Assembly: GCF_000434895.1 (NCBI RefSeq) | Contig: NZ_FR892771.1 | Location: forward strand, 77,359-111,883 | Reading direction: 5' to 3' | DNA: 34,525 nt | Origin: Phascolarctobacterium succinatutens CAG:287 | GTDB taxonomy: Bacteria > Bacillota > Negativicutes > Acidaminococcales > Acidaminococcaceae | Shown here: positions 6,985 through 15,740 of the stretch, piece by piece | How the letters are laid out: each line of letters starts with the position of its first letter | Position numbering within the stretch: position 1 is the stretch's first letter | Notes under the pieces: model-generated | Database searches by the model: none | What the model was told of the DNA's origin: nothing | The model's input: only the letters and a program-made list of their open reading frames with translations | Position numbers and translations under genes: made by a program

Positions 6985-7827
6985 TTATTCTGCGATAACG
7001 GTAAAATTAAAGCTTTGCAGGCTCAGCTTTTCCCAGGAACGCTTGTAATCCATGCGGATATTATAGGTACCAGGCTTGGTAACCGCGAGCACCAGAATTT
7101 CAACGCCGGGCGCACCCATTCTTTCCTCTTCACCGCGCGGAATGGTGAACGAGCTGCCTACCTTGCTTACTGCCGGCGAGCTGCAGGCAAATTGCCAGCC
7201 GTAGCCGGTGGAAGGATTGCTGTCCATCTTCAGCGCCATCAGTCCGCTTGCAGGCAGACGCAGTGTTTTGCCCGCAGCCTTATCGGTAATTTTCGCCAGC
7301 TGCAGCAAGCGTCCCGCTTCACCGATGCGCAACGAGGTAACTACCTCTTTATAAGGCACGAAGCTGCTGTACGCTGCATTTTTCTTGCTGCGCACAAACA
7401 AGCCCTCTTCGCCGAAGAGCACATTATCATAATTGCCCAAAGCTGCCTTTACATTATCATTATCGACAAAGAAATCCGTAACCTCGAACTCCTTGCCGGT
7501 GGTCAAATCAAGATTCAGTCCGGCATATGCCTTGCGTCCGCCGTTGTCTGCCTCCAATAAAAGGCTCACCAGACTCGGACGGTTCAGCATCACCTTATAG
7601 GTTACACTTCCCTGACCGCCAACCTCCTTGACCAGCTTAGCTGCAGCATTGCGCACCAAAGCGTTGGCCTGTTTTTCCAGCTCTGCGGAATTACTGCCGT
7701 CGATATAAGGCAGCGTTGCCGTTGCCTTGCCGACCGAGGTCTGTTCGGTAAGCACCGTTGTCTGCTGGTCTGCCAGCACCGGCAGAGATAAACATAAGCA
7801 CAATAATGTTGTCAACAGGATTTTCAT
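6985..7827 (-). CDS. Secreted protein: N-terminal RsiV/DUF3298-like region fused to a chagasin (I42) protease-inhibitor domain
   Basis: A 280-residue exported protein with a signal peptide (MKILLTTLLCLCLSLPVLA). Residues ~35-170 resemble the DUF4163/DUF3298 module of RsiV-type proteins (PYIDGSNS..., LTTGKEFEVTDFF). The last ~90 residues match the chagasin/I42 cysteine-protease inhibitor fold: loop NPSTGYGW (near residue 204), a glycine loop MGAPG, and YKRSWE in place of the usual RPW motif. In known I42 proteins these three loops enter the active site of papain-like proteases. The ribosome site GGAAAGGAG precedes the ATG at 7827. It is 16 bp upstream of zapA. Target protease and the purpose of the fusion are unknown. 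Confidence 0.75.
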   Translation of the reverse strand: MKILLTTLLCLCLSLPVLADQQTTVLTEQTSVGKATATLPYIDGSNSAELEKQANALVRNAAAKLVKEVGGQGSVTYKVMLNRPSLVSLLLEADNGGRKAYAGLNLDLTTGKEFEVTDFFVDNDNVKAALGNYDNVLFGEEGLFVRSKKNAAYSSFVPYKEVVTSLRIGEAGRLLQLAKITDKAAGKTLRLPASGLMALKMDSNPSTGYGWQFACSSPAVSKVGSSFTIPRGEEERMGAPGVEILVLAVTKPGTYNIRMDYKRSWEKLSLQSFNFTVIAE

Positions 7828-7879
7828 AGCCTGCAGCTCCTTTCCAAAAAAACATTTCCCAAGCCTTGAACCCCTTGGT

Positions 7880-7910
7880 AAAAATTAAGCAGGAAGAAAG
7901 CCCTCCTGCT
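7880..7910 (-). terminator. Intrinsic terminator after gltX
   Basis: Minus-strand stem AGCAGGA (7910-7904) / TCCTGCT (7894-7888) followed by TAATTTTTA. It lies between the gltX stop and the I42 gene, so the I42-zapA-U32 block depends on read-through or an unrecognised promoter. Confidence 0.8.
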
Positions 7911-7958
7911 CAATTAAAGCCATCGCGTTAAATTTAGCCGCCAATCGCTATTTTTCAA

Positions 7959-9428
7959 TCATAAACTTTTAATGTACTCCACAGCCTTTTCCAGACGTGC
8001 CAGAGTTCTCTCCTTGCCCAGCAGAACCATAACGTCAAACATACCGGGGCTTACGGTGCGTCCTGTCAGAGCCAGACGAGTCGGATGGATAACCTTGCCC
8101 AGAGCCAGACCGTTATCGGCAGCAATCTTGTTATAAGCTGCTTCGGTAGAAGCCAGGTCATATACATCATCAGCCTTAATTGCTGCAATGCATTGCTCCA
8201 GTACAGGAATATTTTCTGCTTTGAAGTGCTTAGCTACACCCTTTTCGTCGTATTCTTCAACATCCTTGAAGAAGTAAGTGGAAGCATCGGCAACCTCCTG
8301 CAGAGTTTTAACACGTACACGTACAACGTCTACGAGCTTTTCAAAGTATGCTTCGTTGGCAGCATCGTTGAACCATTCTTCAGTTACCAGGCCGTCTTTA
8401 ACGAAGAAGGGCTTAGCATCCGGCAGAATTTTTGCCAGCGGCAGCTCGGACAGATATTGGCCGTTCATCCAAGTGAGCTTTTTGGTGTCGTAAATAGCAG
8501 CCTTTTTGCTCATCTGCTCCAGCTCAAACAGCTTAACGGTTTCCTCTAGAGTGAAGATTTCGCGCTCATCGCCGGGGCCCCAGCCCAGCAGAGTCAGATA
8601 GTTGATGATAGCTTCCGGCAGGTAGCCTTGGCTGCGGAATTCTTCAACGGAGGTTGCACCGTGGCGTTTGCTCAGCTTGGAACGGTCCATAGCCAGAATC
8701 ATCGGCATATGACCGAACTTAGGCGGCTCCCAGCCCAGTGCTTCGTAAACCAGCAGCTGCTTTGGAGTGTTGGAAAGATGCTCCTCGGCGCGCAGTACGT
8801 GAGTCATGCCCATCAGATGGTCATCGACACAAACAGCAAAGTTATAGGTAGGAATACCGTTGGATTTTACAATTACGAAATCATCGAACTGGTCCATGTT
8901 AAAGGTAACTTCACCATGAATCAGATCATGCACGGTGATGCTGCCTTCGGCAGGAATCTTGATACGGATGGAATACGGTTCGCCTGCAGCAATGCGTGCT
9001 TTAGCCTCCTCTGCCGGAATATCGCGGCAGGTACGTGCATAGCGGAACGGTTGCTTAGCAGCGCGTTGTTTTTCACGTTGTGCAGCCAGATCCTCGGTAG
9101 TGCAGAAGCAGTAGTATGCTTTGCCTTCGTCCAGCAGCTGCTGAGCATATTTTTTGTAAATATCAAAGCGCTCGGACTGATAGTAAGGACCGTATTCGCC
9201 GCCGGCCTCCGGGCCTTCATCCCAGTTTATGCCCAACCATTTCAGGCTGGTAAGGATTTGGCTTACGGAATCCTCTTTCAAACGTTCAATATCGGTATCC
9301 TCAATACGCAGAATCAGCTTGCCGCCCATTTTGCGGGCAAACAGCCAGTTAAACAGCGCAGTACGCGCACCACCAATATGTAAATACCCAGTAGGACTGG
9401 GAGCAAATCTTACTCTGACTTCAGACAT
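7959..9428 (-). CDS. gltX: Glutamate--tRNA ligase
   Basis: Class I synthetase (489 residues, full length) that charges tRNA-Glu. The HIGH box appears as PSPTGYLHIGGARTALFNW near residue 10, and the KMSKS loop as KLSKRHG near residue 254. In lineages without GlnRS this enzyme is usually non-discriminating and also loads Glu on tRNA-Gln for the GatCAB route; that specificity is inference here. The ATG at 9428 follows AAGGAGACGATGAA. It has its own promoter (9508-9480) and a terminator just downstream. Confidence 0.97.
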   Translation of the reverse strand: MSEVRVRFAPSPTGYLHIGGARTALFNWLFARKMGGKLILRIEDTDIERLKEDSVSQILTSLKWLGINWDEGPEAGGEYGPYYQSERFDIYKKYAQQLLDEGKAYYCFCTTEDLAAQREKQRAAKQPFRYARTCRDIPAEEAKARIAAGEPYSIRIKIPAEGSITVHDLIHGEVTFNMDQFDDFVIVKSNGIPTYNFAVCVDDHLMGMTHVLRAEEHLSNTPKQLLVYEALGWEPPKFGHMPMILAMDRSKLSKRHGATSVEEFRSQGYLPEAIINYLTLLGWGPGDEREIFTLEETVKLFELEQMSKKAAIYDTKKLTWMNGQYLSELPLAKILPDAKPFFVKDGLVTEEWFNDAANEAYFEKLVDVVRVRVKTLQEVADASTYFFKDVEEYDEKGVAKHFKAENIPVLEQCIAAIKADDVYDLASTEAAYNKIAADNGLALGKVIHPTRLALTGRTVSPGMFDVMVLLGKERTLARLEKAVEYIKSL

Positions 9429-9479
9429 TTCATCGTCTCCTTACATTTTAATTACAAATATAGATTGTCAACCAGATTA

Positions 9480-9508
9480 ATTATACAGCTTTACAGAAAA
9501 AAGTGCAA
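9480..9508 (-). promoter_or_regulatory. gltX promoter
   Basis: Minus strand: -35 TTGCAC (9508-9503), 17-nt spacer, perfect -10 TATAAT (9485-9480), about 50 nt upstream of the gltX ATG. Confidence 0.8.
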
Positions 9509-9627
9509 ATATTAATCTGTCTTGTCGTCTGCTTTTATTTTTCTTCATGATTCAAAGAAAAAACATTTCTGAACGGCTTCGTTCATAGAAAACGTCTTTT
9601 ATTGCTATTATTTCGCATTTTTTTCGT

Positions 9628-9656
9628 TTGTCTAACCGTTAATTTCGTATTATAAT
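9628..9656 (+). promoter_or_regulatory. Promoter of the AlkA-like glycosylase gene
   Basis: Plus strand: -35 TTGTCT (9628-9633), 17-nt spacer, perfect -10 TATAAT (9651-9656). The predicted start is about 27 nt before the ATG at 9690. No clear regulatory dyad is visible. Confidence 0.8.
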
Positions 9657-9689
9657 ATTGTAATAAAGTAAACATAAAGGAGGATGCTT

Positions 9690-10316
9690 ATGTGCCAAGC
9701 CCCAGATTGGTCTATTGGTGACCGCTATCTGCGTGAAAACGTTCCAGAGCTCGCCCCGTTAGTTACACGTTATTCGCCATGTCCGTTAACCCCCAAATCT
9801 AAAGAGGTTTATTTTACTACATTATTAACCGGTATAATTGCCCAACAGCTGCCGCCAAATGTCAGCCAGGAGCTGATGAAAAAGCTGGAAGCACTCACCG
9901 GCAATCCCATTACACCGCAGGCAGTACTGGCAACCCCGATTGAAGCTCTGCTCGAAATCGGTCTTGTAAAGCAAAAAATAGATTACGTACGCAGCTTTGC
10001 TGAAGCAGTCATCAATGGCAGCGTCAATTTCGACAAGTTCGATGATATGACCGACAGCCAGATTACCAAACAGCTGATGCAAATCCGCGGCCTCGGCCAA
10101 TGGACCATTGAAATGTTTCTGCTGCTGGCTCTGTGCCGCACGGACGTTGTTCCCAGCGCCGACTTCATCTTCAAAAAAGAGCTGCAAAAAATGCTCAATC
10201 TGAGCGAAATTCCTAAACGCGGCAAAATCAATACACTAACAGAAAGCTGGCGTCCCTGGCGCTCGCTCGCAGTGTGGTACATCTGGCAAAAAGCCAACGA
10301 TTCCGGAAAAAAATAA
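9690..10316 (+). CDS. DNA-3-methyladenine glycosylase II (AlkA-like, HhH-GPD family)
   Basis: Base-excision repair glycosylase that removes alkylated purines. Visible marks are the helix-hairpin-helix IRGLGQWTIEMFLLLAL (around residue 136) followed by VVPSADF, whose Asp is in the position of the catalytic residue of HhH-GPD enzymes, and a closing WRPWRSLAVWYIW typical of AlkA/Mag proteins. At 208 residues it lacks the N-terminal TBP-like domain of E. coli AlkA, like many short bacterial Mag proteins. The ATG at 9690 is chosen over 9684 because AAAGGAGG ends at 9683, immediately against the earlier ATG. It is a single gene with its own promoter and terminator. Confidence 0.88.
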   Translation: MCQAPDWSIGDRYLRENVPELAPLVTRYSPCPLTPKSKEVYFTTLLTGIIAQQLPPNVSQELMKKLEALTGNPITPQAVLATPIEALLEIGLVKQKIDYVRSFAEAVINGSVNFDKFDDMTDSQITKQLMQIRGLGQWTIEMFLLLALCRTDVVPSADFIFKKELQKMLNLSEIPKRGKINTLTESWRPWRSLAVWYIWQKANDSGKK

Positions 10317-10328
10317 CACAAAAAACAA

Positions 10329-10380
10329 AACCGTCCTTCCCAGTCTGCGATTATGCAGATAACGGGAAAGGACGGTTTTT
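10329..10380. terminator. Bidirectional terminator between the glycosylase gene and rpe
   Basis: Long stem AACCGTCCTT / AAGGACGGTTTTTC with an inner hairpin CTGC/GCAG. T-runs follow on the plus strand and A-runs precede it, so it serves both convergent units. Confidence 0.9.
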
Positions 10381-10423
10381 CTTATTCTCCGAACACTATT
10401 TACTGTTCACTAATCACTGAATA

Positions 10424-11068
10424 CTATTTCAGGCTGGCAATAGCAGCAGCAGTATCCTCAGCGCCATAAACATAGGAGCCTGCTACCAATACGTTGGCAC
10501 CGGCAGCCTTCACTACCTTAGAGGTTTCAGCATTAATGCCGCCGTCAACCTGAATATCTACGTTCAGGCCTCGCTCAGCAATCATTGCATGCAGACGCTC
10601 AATCTTCGGCACTACGCCTTCAATAAAGCTTTGGCCGCCGAAGCCAGGGTTTACAGTCATCAGCAGTACCATGTCAACGTAAGGCAGAATTTCTTCTACC
10701 GTACTCAGGCTGGTAGCGGGATTCAGCGCAACGCCGGCCTTCATGCCCTCAGCCTTAATCTGCTGGATGCAGCGGTGCAGATGCTTGGTGGTTTCTACAT
10801 GCACAACAATCTGGTCGGCACCGGCAGCCTTGAAGTCGGCAATGTATTTTTCCGGATTTTCTACCATCAGATGGCAGTCAAAAAACAGGTCGGTTACCTT
10901 ACGGATTTTTTTCACTACAGGAGCACCAAAGGTCAGGTTAGGTACAAACTGGCCGTCCATAACATCGATGTGTACCCAGTCGGCACCGGCAGCTTCAATT
11001 TTTTTGATTTCGTCCGCCAGATATGCAAAATCGGCAGATAAAATTGATGGAGCAACTTTAATCATCAT
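10424..11068 (-). CDS. rpe: Ribulose-phosphate 3-epimerase
   Basis: Pentose-phosphate enzyme (214 residues) that interconverts ribulose-5-phosphate and xylulose-5-phosphate. It is a TIM barrel with family motifs IAPSILSADF-like VAPSILSADFAYL, HIDVMDGQFVPNLTFG, VNPGFGGQ and VDGGIN; the metal-binding His and Asp residues are all present. Its ATG overlaps the rsgA stop in an ATGA junction, so it is translationally coupled. It is the last gene of the def-rpe cluster, which is a common position in Bacillota. Confidence 0.97.
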   Translation of the reverse strand: MMIKVAPSILSADFAYLADEIKKIEAAGADWVHIDVMDGQFVPNLTFGAPVVKKIRKVTDLFFDCHLMVENPEKYIADFKAAGADQIVVHVETTKHLHRCIQQIKAEGMKAGVALNPATSLSTVEEILPYVDMVLLMTVNPGFGGQSFIEGVVPKIERLHAMIAERGLNVDIQVDGGINAETSKVVKAAGANVLVAGSYVYGAEDTAAAIASLK

Positions 11069-11964
11069 TTTCTTCCCTCTTTCTCTTGCAGGAGTTTTAC
11101 CTCTGCTAACATTGTCAAATATGATTCATAACGGCTGGCAGAAATCCTTCCTGCAGCCACAGCATCCTTTACACCGCAGACAGGCTCGTGCGTATGCGTG
11201 CAGGGACAGAACCTGCAGCCTGCCTCATAATCGGCAAACTCGCGGAAGGAGGCCAGCACCATTTCGGCGGTCAGTCCCTCCAACAGCAGGTTACCGAAGC
11301 CCGGTGTATCCGCAATGTAGCCTTCATCAAACGGCAGCAGCTGCGCATAGCGTGTAGTATGCTTGCCGCGACCGATTTTTTCGCTTACCTCGCCCGTGCG
11401 CAGGTCCACGCTGCTGTCGATAGCGTTGATGGTAGACGATTTGCCTACGCCCGAAGGTCCGCCAAAGGCGCAGATTTTACCACGCAGTCGCTCACGCAGA
11501 GCCTCCACGCCGGTACCGTTCTGCGCCGACAGAGTATAAACCTCGTAGCCGATAGGCTCATAAACTGCCTTCACCCGTTCAATCAGGCCCGCAGGAGCGT
11601 TATCCTCCTTGTTGAGCACTAAGATTGCAGGAATTTTTGCCAGCTCTGCCAACGCCAGCAGCTTATCTGCCAGCAGAAAGCTGAAATCCGGCGCAGCACA
11701 GGCAAAGGCTGCCACAAACAAATCCAGGTTAGCCAGCGTAGGACGCGGCAGAAAATTTCTGCGCGGCAGCACACCGGTAATCATCCCCTCGCGTTTTTCG
11801 CTGCTGCTTACCTCAAAGCCGGCGATATCGCCTGTTGCCAGCGAAAAACGGTTCTTCTTCATTTTCCCCTTTACCTTGCAGGTATAGGGCTCGCTTTCGC
11901 CTTCTACCTTCAGGTAATAATAGCCGTTGTAATTTTTCAGGACTCTGCCCTGCAGCTCTGCCAT
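11065..11964 (-). CDS. rsgA: Ribosome small subunit-dependent GTPase RsgA
   Basis: Circularly permuted GTPase (299 residues) that helps late maturation of the 30S subunit. It has an N-terminal OB fold (residues ~1-70), then G4 LNKED, G1 GGPSGVGKSS, G3 DTPGF in the permuted order, and a C-terminal zinc knuckle with Cys-Cys-His-Cys residues (CRFCPCTHTHEPVC). It begins 2 bp after the pknB stop. In other Bacillota RsgA is a target of the PASTA kinase encoded next door, so co-transcription is meaningful. Confidence 0.96.
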   Translation of the reverse strand: MAELQGRVLKNYNGYYYLKVEGESEPYTCKVKGKMKKNRFSLATGDIAGFEVSSSEKREGMITGVLPRRNFLPRPTLANLDLFVAAFACAAPDFSFLLADKLLALAELAKIPAILVLNKEDNAPAGLIERVKAVYEPIGYEVYTLSAQNGTGVEALRERLRGKICAFGGPSGVGKSSTINAIDSSVDLRTGEVSEKIGRGKHTTRYAQLLPFDEGYIADTPGFGNLLLEGLTAEMVLASFREFADYEAGCRFCPCTHTHEPVCGVKDAVAAGRISASRYESYLTMLAEVKLLQEKEGRK

Positions 11965-11966
11965 GC

Positions 11967-13931
11967 TTACAGATTCCTTTCAGATATGAGCTTGCCGTCA
12001 CAGATGAACTGGACCTTAGCATTGCCTGCATATTCCACCTTCTGACGCAGACGCACGCTGCCGTTTTGTGTACCACTGTACAGCGTTGCCGTGCCGTTGT
12101 CATCCGTCAGCACGATGCGTACGTTGGCAGGCTTGCCGCTCGGTACGACAAAGTCAACGTAAGCGCTCTTCTTCTCGCCGCCGGCAGCCACCGTAATCGC
12201 TACGGCCGCGCCATCGTTAAGGTTACTGCCTACACCCGGGTTGCAGGCCAAAACTACATTCTTCTTGGCACTGGCATCCTGAACCTTTTTGATTTCGCCC
12301 AGCTTCAGGCCTGCCTGCTCCAGCATGCCCTTAGCTTCGTCAACAGATTTGCCGATAATATCCGGAACCGGCTTGTCGCCTTCGTTAATTACCAAGTCGA
12401 TGCCTGTTCCCTTTGGAGCCTTGTCCAGTCCCTTAGGCGACTGGCTGAGTACAGCGCCGATTTTACCGCCGTCCACATGCTTGCGCGTCACCTTGCCGAC
12501 CTTAAAGCCTGCATCCGCCAGCTGCTGCTCCGCCTTCGACAGCGACATGCCCGTAACATCAGGCACAGCCTTCAGCTCCGCGCCCTTACAGATGGTCAGG
12601 ATAATAAGGCTGCCCTGCTTACGTTTTTCGCCGGCCTTCGGAGACTGCTCCATAACAGTACCAGGCTTGAACTTATCAGGATCGCCGTATTTTTCCTCCA
12701 GCTCTACCTTAAACTGCTTTTCCTCCAGCAGCTTCTGTGCTTCTACTACCGTCATATTGGTAACATTAGGCACCTCAATCTCCGCCAGATTGCGGTTGAA
12801 GATAAAGTGCGCTACCAGTGAAATTGCTACTACCGCAGCAGTAATCATTACTATCAGTTTGGTATAATTCAGCTTTTTCTTAACCACCGGTTTTTCATCC
12901 CCTGCTTTTTCGGAAGGCATTGCTTCCTGCTTTTCCTGAATTTTTTCCGGCTCTTGTGTTACAGCCGGAGTTACCTGCTTCGGCGGCAGCTCACTGCGCA
13001 CCGGCTTCATAATCACAGTAGCGCCGTCATCACTGTTATCAACAACATTGCCGTTAGGCTTCACAGTTCCCAGCTCCTGATGATAATCCTCACTGCTGAA
13101 CGGGAAGAGCTTCATCTTCAGGTTCAGCAAATCGCGTCGCATCTGTCCGGCGTTAGCGTATCTGTCCTCACAGCGCTTCGCCAGCGCCTTGTTTATAATC
13201 TCCTGCATGCCCTCGGGAACATTATCCATGTAGTCCTTCAGCTGCGGCACCGGCTTTTCTACATGCATCATGGCAACAGAAACAGCCGTAGTACCAACGT
13301 AGGGAACCTCACCCGTAAGCATTTCGAAGAGCACTATGCCCAAGGAATAGACATCGCTGCTGGCAGTAATCTTACCGCCGCAGGCCTGCTCCGGCGAAAT
13401 ATAATGCACTGAACCCATCACCGATTTGGAATAAACCATTGTCTGGTTGGTGACCATTTTGGCGATACCGAAATCAGCGATTTTCGGATTCATATTTTTA
13501 TCAATGAGAATGTTCTGCGGCTTGATGTCACAGTGGATAATGTTATGGCTGTGAGCATGCTGCAGTGCATCTGCAAGGCGCACAGCAATTTCCAATACCG
13601 TGTTCAGGCTCAGCTTGTGCTCCTGCATGTATTCCTTCAGCGTCACACCGTCAACATATTCCATAACTATATACTGATTGTTGCCTTCCGACACAACATC
13701 ATAAATATTGATGATATACGGATGCACCAGTCTGGCTGCAGATTTTGCTTCTCTACGAAACTGCTCCAGCAGCTCGTTATCCTCGAGGAACTGGTCGCGC
13801 AGCATTTTCACGGCTACATTACGATCCAAAAGCTGGTCGTGGGCCAAAAAGACTTCGGCCATACCGCCATAGCCAATCGGACGAATAATCTCATAGCGTC
13901 CGTTCAAGATGGTCTTGCCATTTTTATCCAT
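11967..13931 (-). CDS. Ser/Thr protein kinase with extracellular PASTA repeats (PrkC/PknB/StkP type)
   Basis: 654-residue membrane kinase that senses cell-wall fragments. The kinase domain (~12-275) has GYGGMAEVFLA, Lys42 in VAVK, the catalytic loop HCDIKPQN (133-140), DFG at 153-155 and SVHYISPEQA. A proline- and glutamate-rich linker leads to one membrane span (~358-378). Three PASTA repeats follow (from ~384: VPNVTNMTVVEA, VPDVTGMSLSKA, VPDIIGKSVDEA) and then a C-terminal beta-rich segment. The Arg of the HRD triad is Cys, a variant seen in other clostridial PASTA kinases. The stop is 2 bp before rsgA and the start overlaps the phosphatase gene by 8 bp, so kinase and phosphatase are made together. 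Confidence 0.96.
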   Translation of the reverse strand: MDKNGKTILNGRYEIIRPIGYGGMAEVFLAHDQLLDRNVAVKMLRDQFLEDNELLEQFRREAKSAARLVHPYIINIYDVVSEGNNQYIVMEYVDGVTLKEYMQEHKLSLNTVLEIAVRLADALQHAHSHNIIHCDIKPQNILIDKNMNPKIADFGIAKMVTNQTMVYSKSVMGSVHYISPEQACGGKITASSDVYSLGIVLFEMLTGEVPYVGTTAVSVAMMHVEKPVPQLKDYMDNVPEGMQEIINKALAKRCEDRYANAGQMRRDLLNLKMKLFPFSSEDYHQELGTVKPNGNVVDNSDDGATVIMKPVRSELPPKQVTPAVTQEPEKIQEKQEAMPSEKAGDEKPVVKKKLNYTKLIVMITAAVVAISLVAHFIFNRNLAEIEVPNVTNMTVVEAQKLLEEKQFKVELEEKYGDPDKFKPGTVMEQSPKAGEKRKQGSLIILTICKGAELKAVPDVTGMSLSKAEQQLADAGFKVGKVTRKHVDGGKIGAVLSQSPKGLDKAPKGTGIDLVINEGDKPVPDIIGKSVDEAKGMLEQAGLKLGEIKKVQDASAKKNVVLACNPGVGSNLNDGAAVAITVAAGGEKKSAYVDFVVPSGKPANVRIVLTDDNGTATLYSGTQNGSVRLRQKVEYAGNAKVQFICDGKLISERNL

Positions 13932-14670
13932 TACAGCTTTCCTCCCCCTGCGTAGTTAAATCAATCAGAATCAGGGACACATTATCGCGTCCGCCGTTGT
14001 CCAGGCTCTGCTCCAACAGCTTGTCTGCAGCCTGCTCCGGATCGGCACAGCCGATAATCCGGCTGATTTCAGCTGCACGCAGCATGTCGGACAGACCGTC
14101 GCTGCACAGCAGCAGCCTGTCACCATCCTTCAGACGGAAGCTGAAGAAATCAGCCTTTACCGTTTCCTCGACACCCAGGGCTTGCAGCAAAATATTACGC
14201 TGCGGATGTACAAAGGCTTCCTCGTCCGTGATTTTTCCCTGTTCCTTTAAATCTGCTACCAGTGTATGGTCATGCGTCAGCTGCTCCAGCTTGTCGTTGC
14301 GGAACAGATACAATCTGCTGTCGCCTACATGGCAGCAGTAGCCGTGACCGTCCCCCGACAGATAAAGCGCCGTCATCGTCGTTCCCATGCCGGAATAGCT
14401 TTCGTTGCTTACCGCCATTTTGTAAACGTGCGTATTGGCCTTATCAAAGGCCTCCAGCATAACCTTACGGATATTCTGTTCCTCCTGCTCATGGCGCAGG
14501 CTGTGTGTTGCAGCCTCAAAGGCTTTGATAGTAGACCTGCTGGCGATTTCGCCTGCCGCATAGCCACCCATACCATCTGCTACAGCAAAAAGAGAAGGCT
14601 CGCGTACCAGCAGCGCATCTTCATTATTCTCTCTGACCAGGCCCACATGGGTTCTGCTGATTACCTGCAT
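13924..14670 (-). CDS. PP2C-type Ser/Thr phosphatase (Stp/PrpC)
   Basis: PPM-family metal-dependent phosphatase (248 residues) that reverses the phosphorylations made by the adjacent PASTA kinase. The start MQVISRTHVGLVRENNEDA and ADGMGGYAAGE supply the metal-binding Asp residues; GMGTTMTAL, VGDSRLYL, LCSDGLSDM and GGRDNVSLIL are later family motifs. It overlaps the kinase gene by 8 bp and meets rlmN in a TAATG junction. Confidence 0.96.
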   Translation of the reverse strand: MQVISRTHVGLVRENNEDALLVREPSLFAVADGMGGYAAGEIASRSTIKAFEAATHSLRHEQEEQNIRKVMLEAFDKANTHVYKMAVSNESYSGMGTTMTALYLSGDGHGYCCHVGDSRLYLFRNDKLEQLTHDHTLVADLKEQGKITDEEAFVHPQRNILLQALGVEETVKADFFSFRLKDGDRLLLCSDGLSDMLRAAEISRIIGCADPEQAADKLLEQSLDNGGRDNVSLILIDLTTQGEESCNG

Positions 14671-15725
14671 TATTTTTGCTCCTGTTCCTTGGCAAATTTA
14701 GCCCGCAGCTGACCGCAGGCTGCATCAATATCCTTGCCCATCTCCTTACGAACGGTAGCGTTAATCCTGTTTTTCTGCAGGATGCGCAAAAAGCGTTCTA
14801 CTGCCGCTTTGGATGGACGATCAAAGCCCTGCTCCGGTACCGGGTTTGCCGGTATCAGATTAACGGATGCCTGCCTATAGCGCAGGTAATTGCTCAAAAG
14901 CTCCGCGTCCTGCGGACTGTCATTTTTTCCCTTCAACAGAATATATTCATAAGTTATCTGCCTGCCGCTGGCCTTGCTGTAGCTTTCGGCAGCAGTCAGC
15001 ACATCCACGAAGGGATAACCCTTGTTGACAGGCATCAGTGCCGTACGCAGCTCGTTTTTGACTGCGTGCAGCGAAATTGCCAGATTAATCGGCTTGCCCT
15101 GCTCCTCCAGGCGTTTAATGCCCGGAATAATGCCGCAGGTGGAAAGCGTCATGTTGCGGTAGCTCATGTTGCAGGTGTCCTCGCGGTGCAGAAAATCAAG
15201 CGCCTGCAAAACGCTGTCAAAGTTCAGCATCGGTTCACCGCTGCCCATAACCACCACTCTGCTCACCATCGCACCCTGCTCACGCAGACGCTCGTTGAAC
15301 AGGTAAACCTGAGCCACGATTTCTGCAGCCGTCAGATTGCGTACAGCGCCCTTCAGGCCGCTGGCGCAGAAGGCGCAGTGCATATCGCAGCCGACCTGGC
15401 TGGAAACGCACACGCTGTAGCCGTAATCATGGTGCATCAGAACAGTTTCAACCGAATTGCCGTCCGGCAAGCCCAAGAGCAGCTTGCTCGTCATGCCGTC
15501 GGAGGAATTCTGCTCACGCAAAATTTCCAGACTGCGCGGCAGCACGGTAAATTTTTCCTGCAGTACGGCAATATCAGCCTTGCTCAGGTTGTGCATAGCG
15601 GCAAAATCAAAGACCGACTTTTGGTACAGCCATTGAAATACCTGCTTGGCACGGAACTTTTTCAGGCCTGCCGCCACAAATAATTCTTGTAATTTTTCTA
15701 TTGGTAAAGCAAAAATATCTTGCAT
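14670..15725 (-). CDS. rlmN: 23S rRNA (A2503-C2)/tRNA (A37-C2) methyltransferase
   Basis: Radical-SAM methyltransferase (351 residues). The [4Fe-4S] motif CxxxCxxC is CDMHCAFC, SAM-binding GSGEPMLNFD follows, and the C-terminal Cys in DAACGQL corresponds to the mechanistic cysteine of RlmN/Cfr. The sequence around the cluster (SQVGCDMHCAFCASG) and length fit RlmN rather than Cfr. It is co-transcribed between rsmB (15 bp gap) and the phosphatase gene (one-base overlap). Confidence 0.96.
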   Translation of the reverse strand: MQDIFALPIEKLQELFVAAGLKKFRAKQVFQWLYQKSVFDFAAMHNLSKADIAVLQEKFTVLPRSLEILREQNSSDGMTSKLLLGLPDGNSVETVLMHHDYGYSVCVSSQVGCDMHCAFCASGLKGAVRNLTAAEIVAQVYLFNERLREQGAMVSRVVVMGSGEPMLNFDSVLQALDFLHREDTCNMSYRNMTLSTCGIIPGIKRLEEQGKPINLAISLHAVKNELRTALMPVNKGYPFVDVLTAAESYSKASGRQITYEYILLKGKNDSPQDAELLSNYLRYRQASVNLIPANPVPEQGFDRPSKAAVERFLRILQKNRINATVRKEMGKDIDAACGQLRAKFAKEQEQK

Positions 15726-15740
15726 TCTCTTACCTCTATA

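Noticed and set aside
11835..12821. Long plus-strand frame (328 codons) opposite rsgA and pknB
   Set aside because: It is a shadow of the coding strand: full domain content lies on minus, and the plus frame shows no family pattern and no ribosome site.
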